NCBI GenBank assembly: GCA_963850995.1
Contig: CAWKNQ010000016.1
Span: 62,001 to 126,000, forward strand
Direction: 5' to 3'
Length of the DNA: 64,000 bases
DNA from: Gaiellasilicea sp963850995
GTDB taxonomy: Bacteria > Actinomycetota > Thermoleophilia > Gaiellales > Gaiellaceae
In this document: positions 28,749-37,408 of the stretch, one piece after another
How the letters are laid out: each line of letters opens with the position of its first letter
How positions within the stretch are numbered: position 1 is the stretch's first letter
Made by a program: the position numbers and the translations under genes
Notes under the pieces: generated by a model
What the model was told of the DNA's origin: nothing
What the model saw: the letters and a program-made list of their open reading frames with translations, nothing else
Databases searched by the model: none

Positions 28749-29438
28749 CTAGGCCTGCGACTTCACATAGTCGATGTAGCCCCGCACGTCCGCGACCGGC
28801 TCCGAGTAGGCATCACCGAGGGTCTCCTCCATCCGGGACATGTACTCCTCGGCCCACGCCGGGAACTCGTAGTCGATCGCGCGCAGGAACTCGAGCGTCG
28901 CGGCGAAGCGCATGTCGGCGATCGAGGGATTGTCGCCGCCGATGAACGGCTTGCCGTCGAGGAAGAACGTGTTGTAGACCTCGAGCGGCTCGGCGAGCGC
29001 CGCCTCGGCGTCCTGCTGCGCCTTCGCCTTCATCTCGTCGTCGGCATCCGAGGTCGCGACCTCGCCCGGGTACTGGGCGAAGCCGAGGGCCGGGTAGGTG
29101 GCACGCGTGAGCAGCGGATAGAAGGTGCCGATCAAGTAGAACATCGCGTTGTCGACCATCGCCCGTTTGCCCGGCTCGGTCGGGTAGAACTGGTCGAGCC
29201 CGTGCTTGTTGCACAGGTAGGCCATGATCGCGCAGCTCTCTCCGAGCGTGCCCCGCGGCAGCCCCTCCTCCTCCAGCATCGGCGTCAGGTGGGCCGGGTA
29301 CTTCTGCAGGTACTCCGGCTCCGCCGTCTTCCCCCACACGTCCTGCTCCTCGAAGTCGAGCCCCGCGGCGCGCACGAAGATCCGAACGGTCAAGTTGTTG
29401 ACGCTCGGCTTGAGGATGTTCAGCGTGTTCGCAGCCAT
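28749..29438 (-). CDS. glutathione S-transferase family protein
   Basis: A 229-residue soluble protein with an N-terminal thioredoxin-fold domain (LNILKPSVNNLTVRIFVRAAG, then PMLEEEGLPRGTLGESCAIMAYL, which carries the thiol-peptide-binding Glu-Ser) and an all-helical C-terminal domain with the N-capping region FIGGDNPSIADMRFAATL. Actinobacteria rarely make glutathione, so the natural thiol is uncertain. It lies 12 bases from the VOC gene and 15 from the reductase gene in a single operon. Its substrate is likely an electrophile produced in that pathway. Confidence 0.88.
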   Translation of the reverse strand: MAANTLNILKPSVNNLTVRIFVRAAGLDFEEQDVWGKTAEPEYLQKYPAHLTPMLEEEGLPRGTLGESCAIMAYLCNKHGLDQFYPTEPGKRAMVDNAMFYLIGTFYPLLTRATYPALGFAQYPGEVATSDADDEMKAKAQQDAEAALAEPLEVYNTFFLDGKPFIGGDNPSIADMRFAATLEFLRAIDYEFPAWAEEYMSRMEETLGDAYSEPVADVRGYIDYVKSQA

Positions 29439-29450
29439 GCGTTTCCTCCT

Positions 29451-30035
29451 CTAGTCGTAGGGGTCCTGCGGTGATCGGTCCTGCGAAAGGGACGCCCGCG
29501 ATCGCGTGACGAGCGTCTCGATCGCATCGGCGAGATGGTCCTGGGCGATGTTGTAGTCGCCGCGCTCGACCCGCAGCTTGTGCGCCTCGAGCAGGACGTC
29601 GGCGTGCATGAAGCCGAACGGCGGCTCGAAGCGATACGACGCGAGCTCGATCAGGAGCCCGAGCGCGTCCTCGAAGTAGATCGAGTCCATGAAGCCGCGG
29701 TCCTTGACGCCGCTGTGCCGGATCCCGCGCTCGTCCAGCCGCTCGACCGCCTGGTGGAAGGTGGCCTGCGAGAGCGAGAACGCGATGTGGTGGACGCAGC
29801 CGATGTCGGTCGACGTGCGCTGCGGGTCGGCCTCACGCTCCTCGTTCGTGAAGACCGTGATCAGGCGCCCGTCGCCCGGGTCGAAGTAGAGATGGCTCTC
29901 CGACTCGTTGTCGAGGTTCGGCTGCTCGAAGACGAAGGGCATGCCGAGCACCCCCTCCCAGAAGTCGATCGACGTCTGCCGGTCGGCCCCGACGAGGGTG
30001 ATGTGGTGGACGCCCTGGGTCTGGAGCTTCCGCAT
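29451..30035 (-). CDS. VOC-family (glyoxalase/dioxygenase-like) protein
   Basis: A 194-residue vicinal-oxygen-chelate protein with two beta-alpha-beta-beta-beta modules: GVHHITLVGADRQTSIDFWEG with metal-ligand His, and DIGCVHHIAFSL with the second His and a downstream Glu in LGLLIELASY. It could be a ring-cleaving dioxygenase, lyase or epimerase. The ATG at 30035 overlaps the ligase stop (TGATG), showing translational coupling. Context in a CoA-ligase operon suggests catabolism of an aromatic or ring-derived compound, which is inference only. Confidence 0.85.
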   Translation of the reverse strand: MRKLQTQGVHHITLVGADRQTSIDFWEGVLGMPFVFEQPNLDNESESHLYFDPGDGRLITVFTNEEREADPQRTSTDIGCVHHIAFSLSQATFHQAVERLDERGIRHSGVKDRGFMDSIYFEDALGLLIELASYRFEPPFGFMHADVLLEAHKLRVERGDYNIAQDHLADAIETLVTRSRASLSQDRSPQDPYD

Positions 30036-31290
30036 CAGTGCTCGACGAGTTTGGACTTGTACTCGCTCCGCTGCAAGCTTCCCCAGGGAACGAGCTCCAC
30101 GCGGGTCTGGACGACGAGGACGCTGCGCAGCCGGTCACGGATCGCGTCTGCGAGCGCGTCCTGAGCGGTTGCGCCCAGCGCGAGCTCGACGGTCACCGGC
30201 AGAGGCGGCTCCTGCTTCACGCCCGCCGCGGCCGGCCGGACGAGGATGTGGCCGCTGACGTCCGGCGCGAATGCGCTCACCACCTCGCGCACGGCCGAGG
30301 GAAAGACGTTCACGCCGCGGACGATCAGCATGTCGTCCGTTCGCCCGATGCAGCGGATCCGCGGGCCGGTGCGGCCGCAGGGGCACGGGCTCGTCCGAAC
30401 CCGGACGTGGTCACGCGTGCGGAACCGGAGGAGCGGTGCCGCGCGCTGCTGCAGGTGGGTCAGCACGAGCTCGCCGGTGGCGCCGTCGTTCAGCTCGAGC
30501 GCAGCGCCCGTCTCCGGCTCGATCAGCTCTGAGTGGACGAAGCCGCGCGCACCGAGGTGCATCCCGTCCTGCTCCTCGCACTCCCCCCAGAGCGAGACGC
30601 CGATGTCGCCGATCCCCATCGCCTCCGTCAGCTTGGCGCCCCAGCCCGCTTCGACCATCTCCCGGAACGCCGGCTCGCCGCCGCCCGGCTCGCCCGCCAC
30701 GAGCACGCGCTCGACGCTCGAGTCGCGGAGGTCGAAGCTTTCGGCGAGATACGCCGCGTAGGACGGAGTCAGCACCACAGCCTCGGGTCGAAGCAGCTCG
30801 ATCGCGCGCACCAGCCGCTCGGTGTTCCCCGTGCCGACGGGGATGTGCGTGAGCCCGAGGCGCTCGAAGGCGCCGAGCGCGGCCCCCGCGACGAACGGGC
30901 CGGCGTTGTAGGTCGAGACGATTCGCTGGCCCGCGACGACGCCGGAGGCCGCATAGCTGCGCGCCGACGCGGTCACCCAGTTGTCGAGGTCGCCTGCCGT
31001 GAGCGGGATGTAGCTCGGCTCGCCGGTCGTGCCGCTCGTCGAGTAGATCCGGACGAGCTCGCTCGGCGACACGCACAGGTGCGAGCCGAACGGGTTCTCG
31101 CGCGTGCGCGTCGCCCGGAGCTCGTCCTTCTCGGTCAGCGGCAGCTCGGCGACGTCCGCGAGGCCGCCCTCGAACGCCTCGAGTTTCTCGCGATAGAACG
31201 TCGACCGCTCACGCAGGTACGCGAGCTGTGCACGAAAGCTCGCGTCGTCGAGGCCGAGCTGCTCCTCCCAGGGGAGCCGCTCTGCGTCAC
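30035..31290 (-). CDS. phenylacetate-CoA ligase-like (PaaK) AMP-forming ligase, start obscured
   Basis: An adenylate-forming enzyme predicted to make an acyl-CoA thioester from a carboxylic acid in the cytoplasm. Family motifs are YSTSGTTGEPSYIPLT (AMP/phosphate binding), EAMGIGDIGVSLWGECEEQ, the cysteine cluster SPCPCGRTGPRI and GRTDDMLIVRGVNVFPSAV. Coding sequence starts with ERLPWEEQLGLDD, but that frame has no start codon. A GTG at 31290 overlapping the upstream TGA is one base out of frame, so a lost base near 31285 is likely. The length of about 415 residues is normal. It is flanked by overlapping genes on both sides. Confidence 0.85.
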
Positions 31291-32000
31291 TCGCGGCGAT
31301 ACTCCACCGCCTCCTCTGCCGCCCGCGCGAGCTCGAAGCCGACCGGCTGCTCCCGCTCCTCGGCCAGGTGCGCGAGCAAGCTCGCGACGCGCGCGAGGAT
31401 CGGCACCGCCTTCGCCGACGAGGCCGGGAAGCCGAGGTCGAGCAGCACGGCGGCAATCGGCAGCGAGACGTTCATCGTCAGCCCAACCTCGTCGCGGAGG
31501 GCGCGCGCGAACGCGACATGCGGTCCGCTCACACCGCGCTCGTCTGCGAGCTCGAGGATCCGCTCCGCGCGCGGGTCGAGCGGCTTGTGGACGGGGTGGC
31601 CGAACCCGGGCACCCTGCCACCCTCCGCGCGTATCCGGGCAACGACTTCCTTCGGGTCTCCGCCCGCCTCGAGTAGCCGTGCGCACTCCTCCGTCGTTCC
31701 GAGCACGACCGGGCCGGCACCGAGGATCCCCGCCGCGACGGCGCCTTGCAGCGAGCGCGGGTCGGCGGCGAGCGTCATCCGGGCGGCGACGTTGGTCGGC
31801 ATCAGCCCGTGCTCGGCAATCGAGACGAGAAGGAGATCGAGGAAGAAGCGCTGCTCCTCGGTCGGCTCCTTGCCGGTGAGCAGCAGGTGGAAGTACTCGG
31901 TGAAGGTCAGCCTCCCCATCAGGTCGCCGGCGAGGTCCCGTCCGCGCACCTCTACCCGGTCCGGGTAGGCCTGCGCGATCCGCGTTACCCGCTCAGACAC
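31287..32000 (-). CDS. citrate synthase/citryl-CoA lyase-like protein with altered active site
   Basis: A 237-residue protein of the short citrate-synthase-fold type. Both catalytic histidine regions are present (IAEHGLMPTN and PGFGHPVHK). Where the family normally has an acidic residue after Asn-Val, this protein reads MNVSLPIAAVLLDLG, so the usual catalytic Asp seems replaced by Ser. It lacks the N-terminal third of full citrate synthases, as do stand-alone citryl-CoA lyases. It begins at GTG 32000, overlapping the upstream gene by 8 bases, and ends in a GTGA overlap with the ligase. It may cleave or form a citryl- or malyl-CoA-type product, but the activity is uncertain. Confidence 0.8.
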   Translation of the reverse strand: MSERVTRIAQAYPDRVEVRGRDLAGDLMGRLTFTEYFHLLLTGKEPTEEQRFFLDLLLVSIAEHGLMPTNVAARMTLAADPRSLQGAVAAGILGAGPVVLGTTEECARLLEAGGDPKEVVARIRAEGGRVPGFGHPVHKPLDPRAERILELADERGVSGPHVAFARALRDEVGLTMNVSLPIAAVLLDLGFPASSAKAVPILARVASLLAHLAEEREQPVGFELARAAEEAVEYRRE

Positions 32001-33006
32001 GCCGCGCTCCCTCCACGAGCGCCTGCAGCTTCCCGAACGCGCGCTCGCGCGGCAGGTACTTCATCCCGCAATCCGGCGCGACCATGAGCCGCTCGACCGG
32101 CACGACCTCAAGGGCCCTCCGGATCCGCTCTGCCACGACCTCCGGCGTCTCCACCTCGCTCGAGCCCAGGTCGAGGACGCCCAGGACGATCGTCTTGCTG
32201 GGCAGGTCACGCAATACCTCCGGATCGAGGTCCGGCTGGGCCGCCTCGAGCGAGACGTGCGTCGCGAGGCAGTCGTCGAGCTCGCGCAGGAACGGGTAGC
32301 CGGGGAGCCGGTCGTGAACGACGTGCGCGTAGCCGAAGCAGGTGTGAAGGACCGTCTCGCCCTCGATCCCGTCGAGGGCGCGGTTGATCGCCTCGACGGC
32401 GTACCGGCGCGCCGGCTCCGGGCGCGCCTGCAGGTAGGGCTCGTCGATCTGGACGACGTCGGCGCCGGCCGCCTTCAGGTCCCGCAGCTCCTCGTTGACG
32501 GCTTCCGCGTACGCGAGCGCGAGGCTCCGCTCGTCTCCGTAGTGGTCGTCCTGGGCCTGCTGGGTCATCGTGAACGGGCCCGGGACGGTGATCTTGATCC
32601 TCCGGTCGGTGAGCGAGCGGAGGAACTCGACGTCACGGACCTCGACCGGCCGTGTGCGCCGGACCGGGCCGACGACCCTCGGCACGGGATTCTCGTGGCC
32701 GGTCCGGTCGAGCGCGACTCCGGGGTCGTCCAGGTCGACGCCGTCGAGCGCGGTTGCGAAGCGGTTCGAGTAGCTCTCCCGGCGCATCTCCCCGTCGGTG
32801 ATCACGTCGACGCCGGCGCGCTCCATGTCCTGGACGGCGGCCCGGGTCGCGTCGTCCTGAGCCTCCTCGAGGAAGGGCTCGGGAACGCGCCAGAGCTCCC
32901 GCGCCCGCACGCGCGGCGGCAGCCGCTCGAGCAGCCGCTCGCGGTCGATCAACCAGTCGGGCTGGGGATAGCTGCCGACGACCGTGGTTACGAGTGCTCT
33001 GCTCAC
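31993..33006 (-). CDS. MetE catalytic-core-like zinc methyltransferase / alkyl-thiol transferase
   Basis: A 337-residue protein homologous to the C-terminal catalytic domain of cobalamin-independent methionine synthase, without its N-terminal domain. Zinc-ligand motifs HTCFGYAH and PDCGMKYLPRE correspond to the MetE His-x-Cys and final Cys. GSYPQP near the N-terminus and QIDEPYLQAR are also typical. Stand-alone members include archaeal MetE-like proteins and epoxyalkane:coenzyme M transferase, so the role may be thiol alkylation in catabolism rather than methionine synthesis. GTG 33006 is chosen as start because the sequence before it is not conserved. It is first in a six-gene operon. Confidence 0.82.
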   Translation of the reverse strand: MSRALVTTVVGSYPQPDWLIDRERLLERLPPRVRARELWRVPEPFLEEAQDDATRAAVQDMERAGVDVITDGEMRRESYSNRFATALDGVDLDDPGVALDRTGHENPVPRVVGPVRRTRPVEVRDVEFLRSLTDRRIKITVPGPFTMTQQAQDDHYGDERSLALAYAEAVNEELRDLKAAGADVVQIDEPYLQARPEPARRYAVEAINRALDGIEGETVLHTCFGYAHVVHDRLPGYPFLRELDDCLATHVSLEAAQPDLDPEVLRDLPSKTIVLGVLDLGSSEVETPEVVAERIRRALEVVPVERLMVAPDCGMKYLPRERAFGKLQALVEGARRV

Positions 33007-33054
33007 CGCCTGGGCAGAGTTTGAGCGAAGCGCGTCGCGTGAGAGAAGAGAACC

Positions 33055-33411
33055 GTGGCCTCCTACACCGTCAACAAGCGCGCCGTCGCGCACGCCAAGC
33101 GGCTCATCGACGCGCACCAGTACGTGCTCGAAAGCGTGTGGGGCGACGTTCAGCCGAGCGCGGCCGACGAGAACGCCTTCCTGAAGGCGCATTCGTGGGA
33201 CGAGTACGCCGAGTGGCATCTCGGGCTCACAGACGGTGCGGCCGACGAGACCAAGGCACGCTACGCCTTCGTGTACGGCGACTTCCGGCGTGTCCACAGG
33301 ATGGGCCTGATCGCCTGTCAGTACCGGGCGGCGGAGTGGCGGCACAAAGAGGTCGAGCTTGCCGCCCACGAGCTGCTGCAGCGCCTCGACCGGACGCGAG
33401 CGTCGGCGTAG
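33055..33411 (+). CDS. conserved hypothetical protein
   Basis: A 118-residue soluble, helical protein, rich in charged residues and Trp/Tyr (VLESVWGDVQPSA, HSWDEYAEWHLGL, YAFVYGDFRRVHRMGLIACQ). Similar proteins are common as hypotheticals in actinobacteria. It has GTG at 33055 with AGAGAAGAG before it and is divergent from the MetE-core gene with 48 bases between starts. I do not recognise a function. Confidence 0.7.
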   Translation: MASYTVNKRAVAHAKRLIDAHQYVLESVWGDVQPSAADENAFLKAHSWDEYAEWHLGLTDGAADETKARYAFVYGDFRRVHRMGLIACQYRAAEWRHKEVELAAHELLQRLDRTRASA

Positions 33412-33456
33412 TGGCCGCTCTCTAGCGCGGGTGACGCCGCCTTGCCCGTCGACCGC

Positions 33457-34386
33457 TCATGCGCCGGCCGGCGGCTCGAACGTCACCGTCACGGCGGCGG
33501 ACGCGGAGTTGTCCTTGCCGAGGCTCCAGGCCGCGACGCAGACGCGCCGGCTACCGCCCTCCACCGCGGCCGGAAGCTGATCGTCGATCCGGATGCTCTG
33601 ACCGGGCGTGGCCGGGTCGATGACGCGGGCGCCGCCGAGATCTGAGACAGCCGAGATCTTCGGGCAGGCGCCACGATTCCAGTAGACCCGGACCGAACCG
33701 AGCCCGGACGACGTGGCGTTCCGGAAGGTGACCAGCAGGGGTGTACCGTCACCCGAGGGGTCGTAGCTCGCCGTGAACGCCGACGGAGGCTTCAGCGTGC
33801 CGACTGGGGGAGGCGTGGGAGAACCGCCCGAGCCGGACCCGCCGCCAGAGCCGACCCCGCCTCCCGTCCAGGGCTTGCCGGCCAGCGCGTCCTTGACCGG
33901 TTGACCCCACGGCAGCTCCCGAGTCCGAAGCCGAGACGCGAAGCTCTTGCCGCCGACATAGGCGTTGATCGTCGTGGACGGCATCCGGAAGGGATGGGCA
34001 TAACGGTGACTCGCTCGTCCCAGCTTCGATTCGACGACCCAGTAGTAGAGGCCGCCTCGCTTGAGACGCCTGGTGTCGAGATACGCGTTGAAGTACGTCC
34101 CGCCGGCCTCGATGCTGTTGCCCCGGCACACCCAGGTCTTCCTCGAGATCGCATTGCCGCGCTCGTCGGTGAGGTGCCAGCCGTACGCCTTTCCGGCGGT
34201 CTTCACCTCTCCGTGCAGATGCGCTATCCCAGGTAGGCCATCGCGGGCTCCGGACGGGTCGAGCGCCCAGTCCAGCCTGCAGCAGCGGTTGTCCCACTCG
34301 TCATTCGCCGCAGGTGCGGCAGCGGGAAGTGCGAGCGCCAGAGCGAGGATCACGAGCGCCCGGAAACGGTTCGCGTGCGAACTCAA
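33457..34386 (-). CDS. secreted two-domain protein with Gly/Ser linker
   Basis: A 309-residue exported protein. A signal peptide (ALVILALALALPAAAPA) is followed by an N-terminal domain with paired Cys (NRCCRLDW), a Gly/Ser/Pro linker (residues about 180-200) and a C-terminal beta-rich domain ending TVTFEPPAGA. No catalytic motif is seen. It is probably a cell-surface or extracellular protein with a beta-sandwich domain, function unknown. It is transcribed towards the conserved hypothetical gene. Confidence 0.7.
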   Translation of the reverse strand: MSSHANRFRALVILALALALPAAAPAANDEWDNRCCRLDWALDPSGARDGLPGIAHLHGEVKTAGKAYGWHLTDERGNAISRKTWVCRGNSIEAGGTYFNAYLDTRRLKRGGLYYWVVESKLGRASHRYAHPFRMPSTTINAYVGGKSFASRLRTRELPWGQPVKDALAGKPWTGGGVGSGGGSGSGGSPTPPPVGTLKPPSAFTASYDPSGDGTPLLVTFRNATSSGLGSVRVYWNRGACPKISAVSDLGGARVIDPATPGQSIRIDDQLPAAVEGGSRRVCVAAWSLGKDNSASAAVTVTFEPPAGA

Positions 34387-34523
34387 GCAGACCCCACCAT
34401 CGCCGTGCTCTCCTCTCTCCTCAGCAGCCCGGACGAGCCGCTGCCCCAGGGCAATGCTTAGCGCGTCACAGTGGAGAATTCAATGGGTCCTCCGGTCGGC
34501 GAGATCGCCGACGTTGCACGGGC

Positions 34524-36029
34524 TTAGCTTCGGAGCAACGCCTGCAGCGCGTCGATCGTGTCCGCCTCGGCGGCGTCCTTGTCCGGCCGGTAGCGCTTCA
34601 CGCGCGCGAAGCGCAGGGCGACGCCTCCCGGGTAGCGCGTCGAGGACTGGACGCCGTCGAGCGCGATCTCGACCACCAGCTCAGGACGGACGAGCACCGC
34701 GATCCCCTTCCGGCCGGTCTCCCGCTCGAGCATCTGCTTCGTCTGCCACTCGAGTAGCTCGTCCGTCAGCCCCTTGAAGCACTTCCCGACCATCACGAAC
34801 TCCGCCGACTCGGGATCGCGCGCGCCGAGATGGAGGTTCGAGAGCCAGCCCTTCCGGCGCCCATGCCCCCACTCCGCCCCGAGCACGACCAGGTCGTACG
34901 TGAGCACCGGCTTCACCTTCCGCCAGGCCTTGCCGCGCCGGCCGGCGGCGTAGACGGACCCGGCGTCCTTGACGACGACACCTTCGTGACCCGCGCGAAG
35001 CGCCTCCTCCAGCACGCGCTCGCCGTCGCTCGGATCGGAGGTGAGGAGCGCCGGGACCTTCAGCTGCGGCGCCACCTCCTCGAGCTTCGCGACGCGCTGC
35101 TCGAGCGGCGTGTCGAGCAGGTCTTCGCCGTCCAGGTGCAGCAGGTCGAAGAGGAACGTCACGACTCCCTCGGGCGGGGCTCCGCTGTCGATCTGCGCAA
35201 CGGTGTCCTGAAAGGCGGCCGGGCCGTCCGCGCCCATCCAGAGCGCCTCCCCGTCGAGCACCGCCTCCCGCAGCCGCAGGCGTCGGACCGCCTCGACGAT
35301 CCCCGGCAGCGCAGGCGTGATCTCGTTCAGGTTGCGCGTGTAGACGCGCACCTCGTCGCCACGGCGATGGATCTGGATCCGGATTCCGTCGAGCTTCCAC
35401 TCCACCGACGAGCGCGCGAAGCTCTCCATTCCCTCTGCCACGCCTCCCGCCGTGGAGGCGAGCATCGGCAGGATCGGCCTGAAGAGCTCGAAGCCGACCG
35501 CGCGCAGTCCCTCCTCGCCCTGCGTCAGCGCAGTCTCGGCGGTGCGCGTGAGGTCGCCCGAGAGCATGAACGCGCGGCGCGCGAGCTCGGCCGGAACGCC
35601 GGCGGCCTTCGCGACCGCGTCGACCATCAGGCCGGCGAGCGCCCCCTGCCGCAGCTCGCCCGTGAAGAGCCGCTTGACGAAGTCCGCCTCCTCGTCCGTC
35701 GCGCGGGCGAGGAGGTTCCCGAGGATCCGCCTTCGGACCGCGGCCGAGCCGCTCCCTCTCGTCGCCTCCACCTCCGCGATCGCGCGGTCGACCTCGTCGA
35801 TCGAGAGGGACGCCTCCAGGGCGGGCGTCTCTTCGAGGCCGTAGACCGTCGAGTAGCCGATCCCGACCCGCCCCTGCCGGGGCACGCCGGTGAGGAAGCC
35901 GACCGCGATCGGAACCTCATGCGCGTCGAGCCCGCGCAGGAGCTCGGCGAGGAGCTCGATCTTGCGCGAGCGCGAGCTCGTACCGGTTACCTCTCGCGAG
36001 GCGGTGACGACGTCCGCGAGCAGGGTCAC
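34524..36029 (-). CDS. ATP-dependent DNA ligase (LigB type)
   Basis: A 501-residue DNA ligase that seals nicks using ATP. The adenylation motif I is EWKLDGIRIQIHR, with nucleophile Lys, motif III is FLFDLLHLDGEDLL, motif IV is EGVVVKDAGSVY and motif V is AWRKVKP. An N-terminal DNA-binding domain precedes them and an OB fold with the ALRFARVKRYRPDK element follows. The layout and length match mycobacterial LigB. No polymerase or nuclease domain of LigD is fused, so it is unlikely to be an end-joining ligase. GTG 36029 overlaps the aminotransferase stop (GTGA). A longer opening upstream is antisense-like junk. Confidence 0.9.
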   Translation of the reverse strand: MTLLADVVTASREVTGTSSRSRKIELLAELLRGLDAHEVPIAVGFLTGVPRQGRVGIGYSTVYGLEETPALEASLSIDEVDRAIAEVEATRGSGSAAVRRRILGNLLARATDEEADFVKRLFTGELRQGALAGLMVDAVAKAAGVPAELARRAFMLSGDLTRTAETALTQGEEGLRAVGFELFRPILPMLASTAGGVAEGMESFARSSVEWKLDGIRIQIHRRGDEVRVYTRNLNEITPALPGIVEAVRRLRLREAVLDGEALWMGADGPAAFQDTVAQIDSGAPPEGVVTFLFDLLHLDGEDLLDTPLEQRVAKLEEVAPQLKVPALLTSDPSDGERVLEEALRAGHEGVVVKDAGSVYAAGRRGKAWRKVKPVLTYDLVVLGAEWGHGRRKGWLSNLHLGARDPESAEFVMVGKCFKGLTDELLEWQTKQMLERETGRKGIAVLVRPELVVEIALDGVQSSTRYPGGVALRFARVKRYRPDKDAAEADTIDALQALLRS

Positions 36030-37294
36030 CGCCGAGCTCGAAGGGTCGCGACGGCGCGCACGGCCGCGTCGACGTCCGCAGTGGAGTTGACGATCCCGGG
36101 GCCGAGCCGGACGTAGCGGTTGGCGTACGGCGTCACGCTGGCGACGATCCGCCGCGCTGCCAGGCGCCGCACGACCTCGTCCGGATCGAGCCCTTCCACC
36201 TCGAAGCAGACGAGCCCCGCTGAGACGCCGGCGCCTCCCGGCGTCCGCAGACGCACCCCGCGCACCTCCCCGAGCCCGGTCTTGAGCCGGGCTGCCAGCG
36301 ACCGGACACGCGCCTGCACGCGCCTCCTGCCGACGGCGTCGTGGAAGCGGAACGCGTCGGCGAGCGCCCAGCGGTGCTCGAACGAGTGGAACCCGCCGGG
36401 CGTCAGGCGGGCGCCGTCGGGCAAGCCGGCAGGCTCGCCGCCCGCAAGCCAGGCGCCGTAGCTCGCACCATCGTCGAAAGACGGGATCGTCGGCCGCAAC
36501 AGCTCGCGGGTGCGTTCGTTGGCCCAGAGCACGCCGGTCCCACGAGGCCCGTAGAGCCATTTGTGGCAGCCGGAGGCGAACGCGTCGCAGCGGAGCTCAC
36601 GGACGGTCGCCGCCTCGGCGCCGAGGCCGTGGACGCCGTCGACGAAGACGAGCACGCCCTCCGGCAAGGCCTCCCTGATCGCACGAAGCGGCAGCTTGAC
36701 ACCCGTGCTCGAGTGCACCCACGTGAGCGCGACGACGCGAGTCTTGTTGGTCACGGCTCGACGGAGCCGAGAGACGATCTCGCTCGCAGAAGCCCGCCGC
36801 GGGTCGTCATAGAGCCGCACGCGCCGGACAGGCGCACCGGAAAGCCGAAGCGCCTCGTGCGTCGCGTAGAAGTCGTGCTCGGTCGTCAGGACCTCGTCGC
36901 CCGCCGGGAGCGAGAGTCGCGTGTAGAGGAGGGCGAGTCCCATCGTCGTCGAGTCGGTGAGCGCGATCTCGGCGGCGGGCACACCCAGATGGCGACCGGC
37001 GGCGGCGCGCACCTCGCCGGTCAACCGCGCTTCATTCGCGTGCAGATACTCGACCGGGTTCCGGTCGAGCCCACGCCGGTGCCGCTCGATCGCATTCCGC
37101 ACCGATCGCGGATGCGCGGCGAGCAGGAACGAGGAAAGGTGCACTCGGTTCGGGTCGAGCGCGAACTCGGCGCGCACTCCCGGCCAGTCACGGAGATCGG
37201 GCGCCGACTCGGCCTGCTCCGCCCGGCCGAGCGCGACCGCCCCTGCCACGAGCCCGGCGCGGGCAAGCAGGTCTCGACGGCTGAGCTCAGTCAC
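36026..37294 (-). CDS. Tat-exported class V aminotransferase-like protein
   Basis: A 422-residue PLP enzyme of the cysteine desulfurase/isopenicillin epimerase-like group. The PLP lysine is in SGCHKWLYGPRGTG near residue 245, the cofactor phosphate-binding region is DSTTMGLALLYTRL and the Asp is in VLVFVDGVHGLG. The N-terminus carries a twin-arginine motif (SRRDLLARAG) and a hydrophobic segment, so the folded protein is probably exported with its cofactor. It is unusual for this family to be extracytoplasmic. It is coupled by GTGA overlap to the DNA ligase. Confidence 0.85.
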   Translation of the reverse strand: MTELSRRDLLARAGLVAGAVALGRAEQAESAPDLRDWPGVRAEFALDPNRVHLSSFLLAAHPRSVRNAIERHRRGLDRNPVEYLHANEARLTGEVRAAAGRHLGVPAAEIALTDSTTMGLALLYTRLSLPAGDEVLTTEHDFYATHEALRLSGAPVRRVRLYDDPRRASASEIVSRLRRAVTNKTRVVALTWVHSSTGVKLPLRAIREALPEGVLVFVDGVHGLGAEAATVRELRCDAFASGCHKWLYGPRGTGVLWANERTRELLRPTIPSFDDGASYGAWLAGGEPAGLPDGARLTPGGFHSFEHRWALADAFRFHDAVGRRRVQARVRSLAARLKTGLGEVRGVRLRTPGGAGVSAGLVCFEVEGLDPDEVVRRLAARRIVASVTPYANRYVRLGPGIVNSTADVDAAVRAVATLRARR

Positions 37295-37355
37295 CGAGAC
37301 CTCGTTCTGCGCCGAACGCTCCAGATCAATCCATCGTACGCAGGGCGAAGCCCCC

Positions 37356-37394
37356 GGCGAGGGCGCTCCCGGAAGACGGAGGAGCGCCCTCGCC
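37356..37394 (-). terminator. hairpin after the MMPL transporter gene
   Basis: A perfect 14-bp stem (37356-37369 and 37381-37394) closes an 11-base loop. It lies 15 bases after the transporter stop on the leftward strand. No T-run follows. Confidence 0.65.
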
Positions 37395-37408
37395 TTGCTG
37401 CAACTTGT

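Noticed and set aside
34524..36029. DNA ligase considered as part of an LigD/Ku end-joining system
   Set aside because: There is no Ku gene nearby and no polymerase or phosphoesterase domain. Motifs and length fit a LigB-type replicative/repair ligase.
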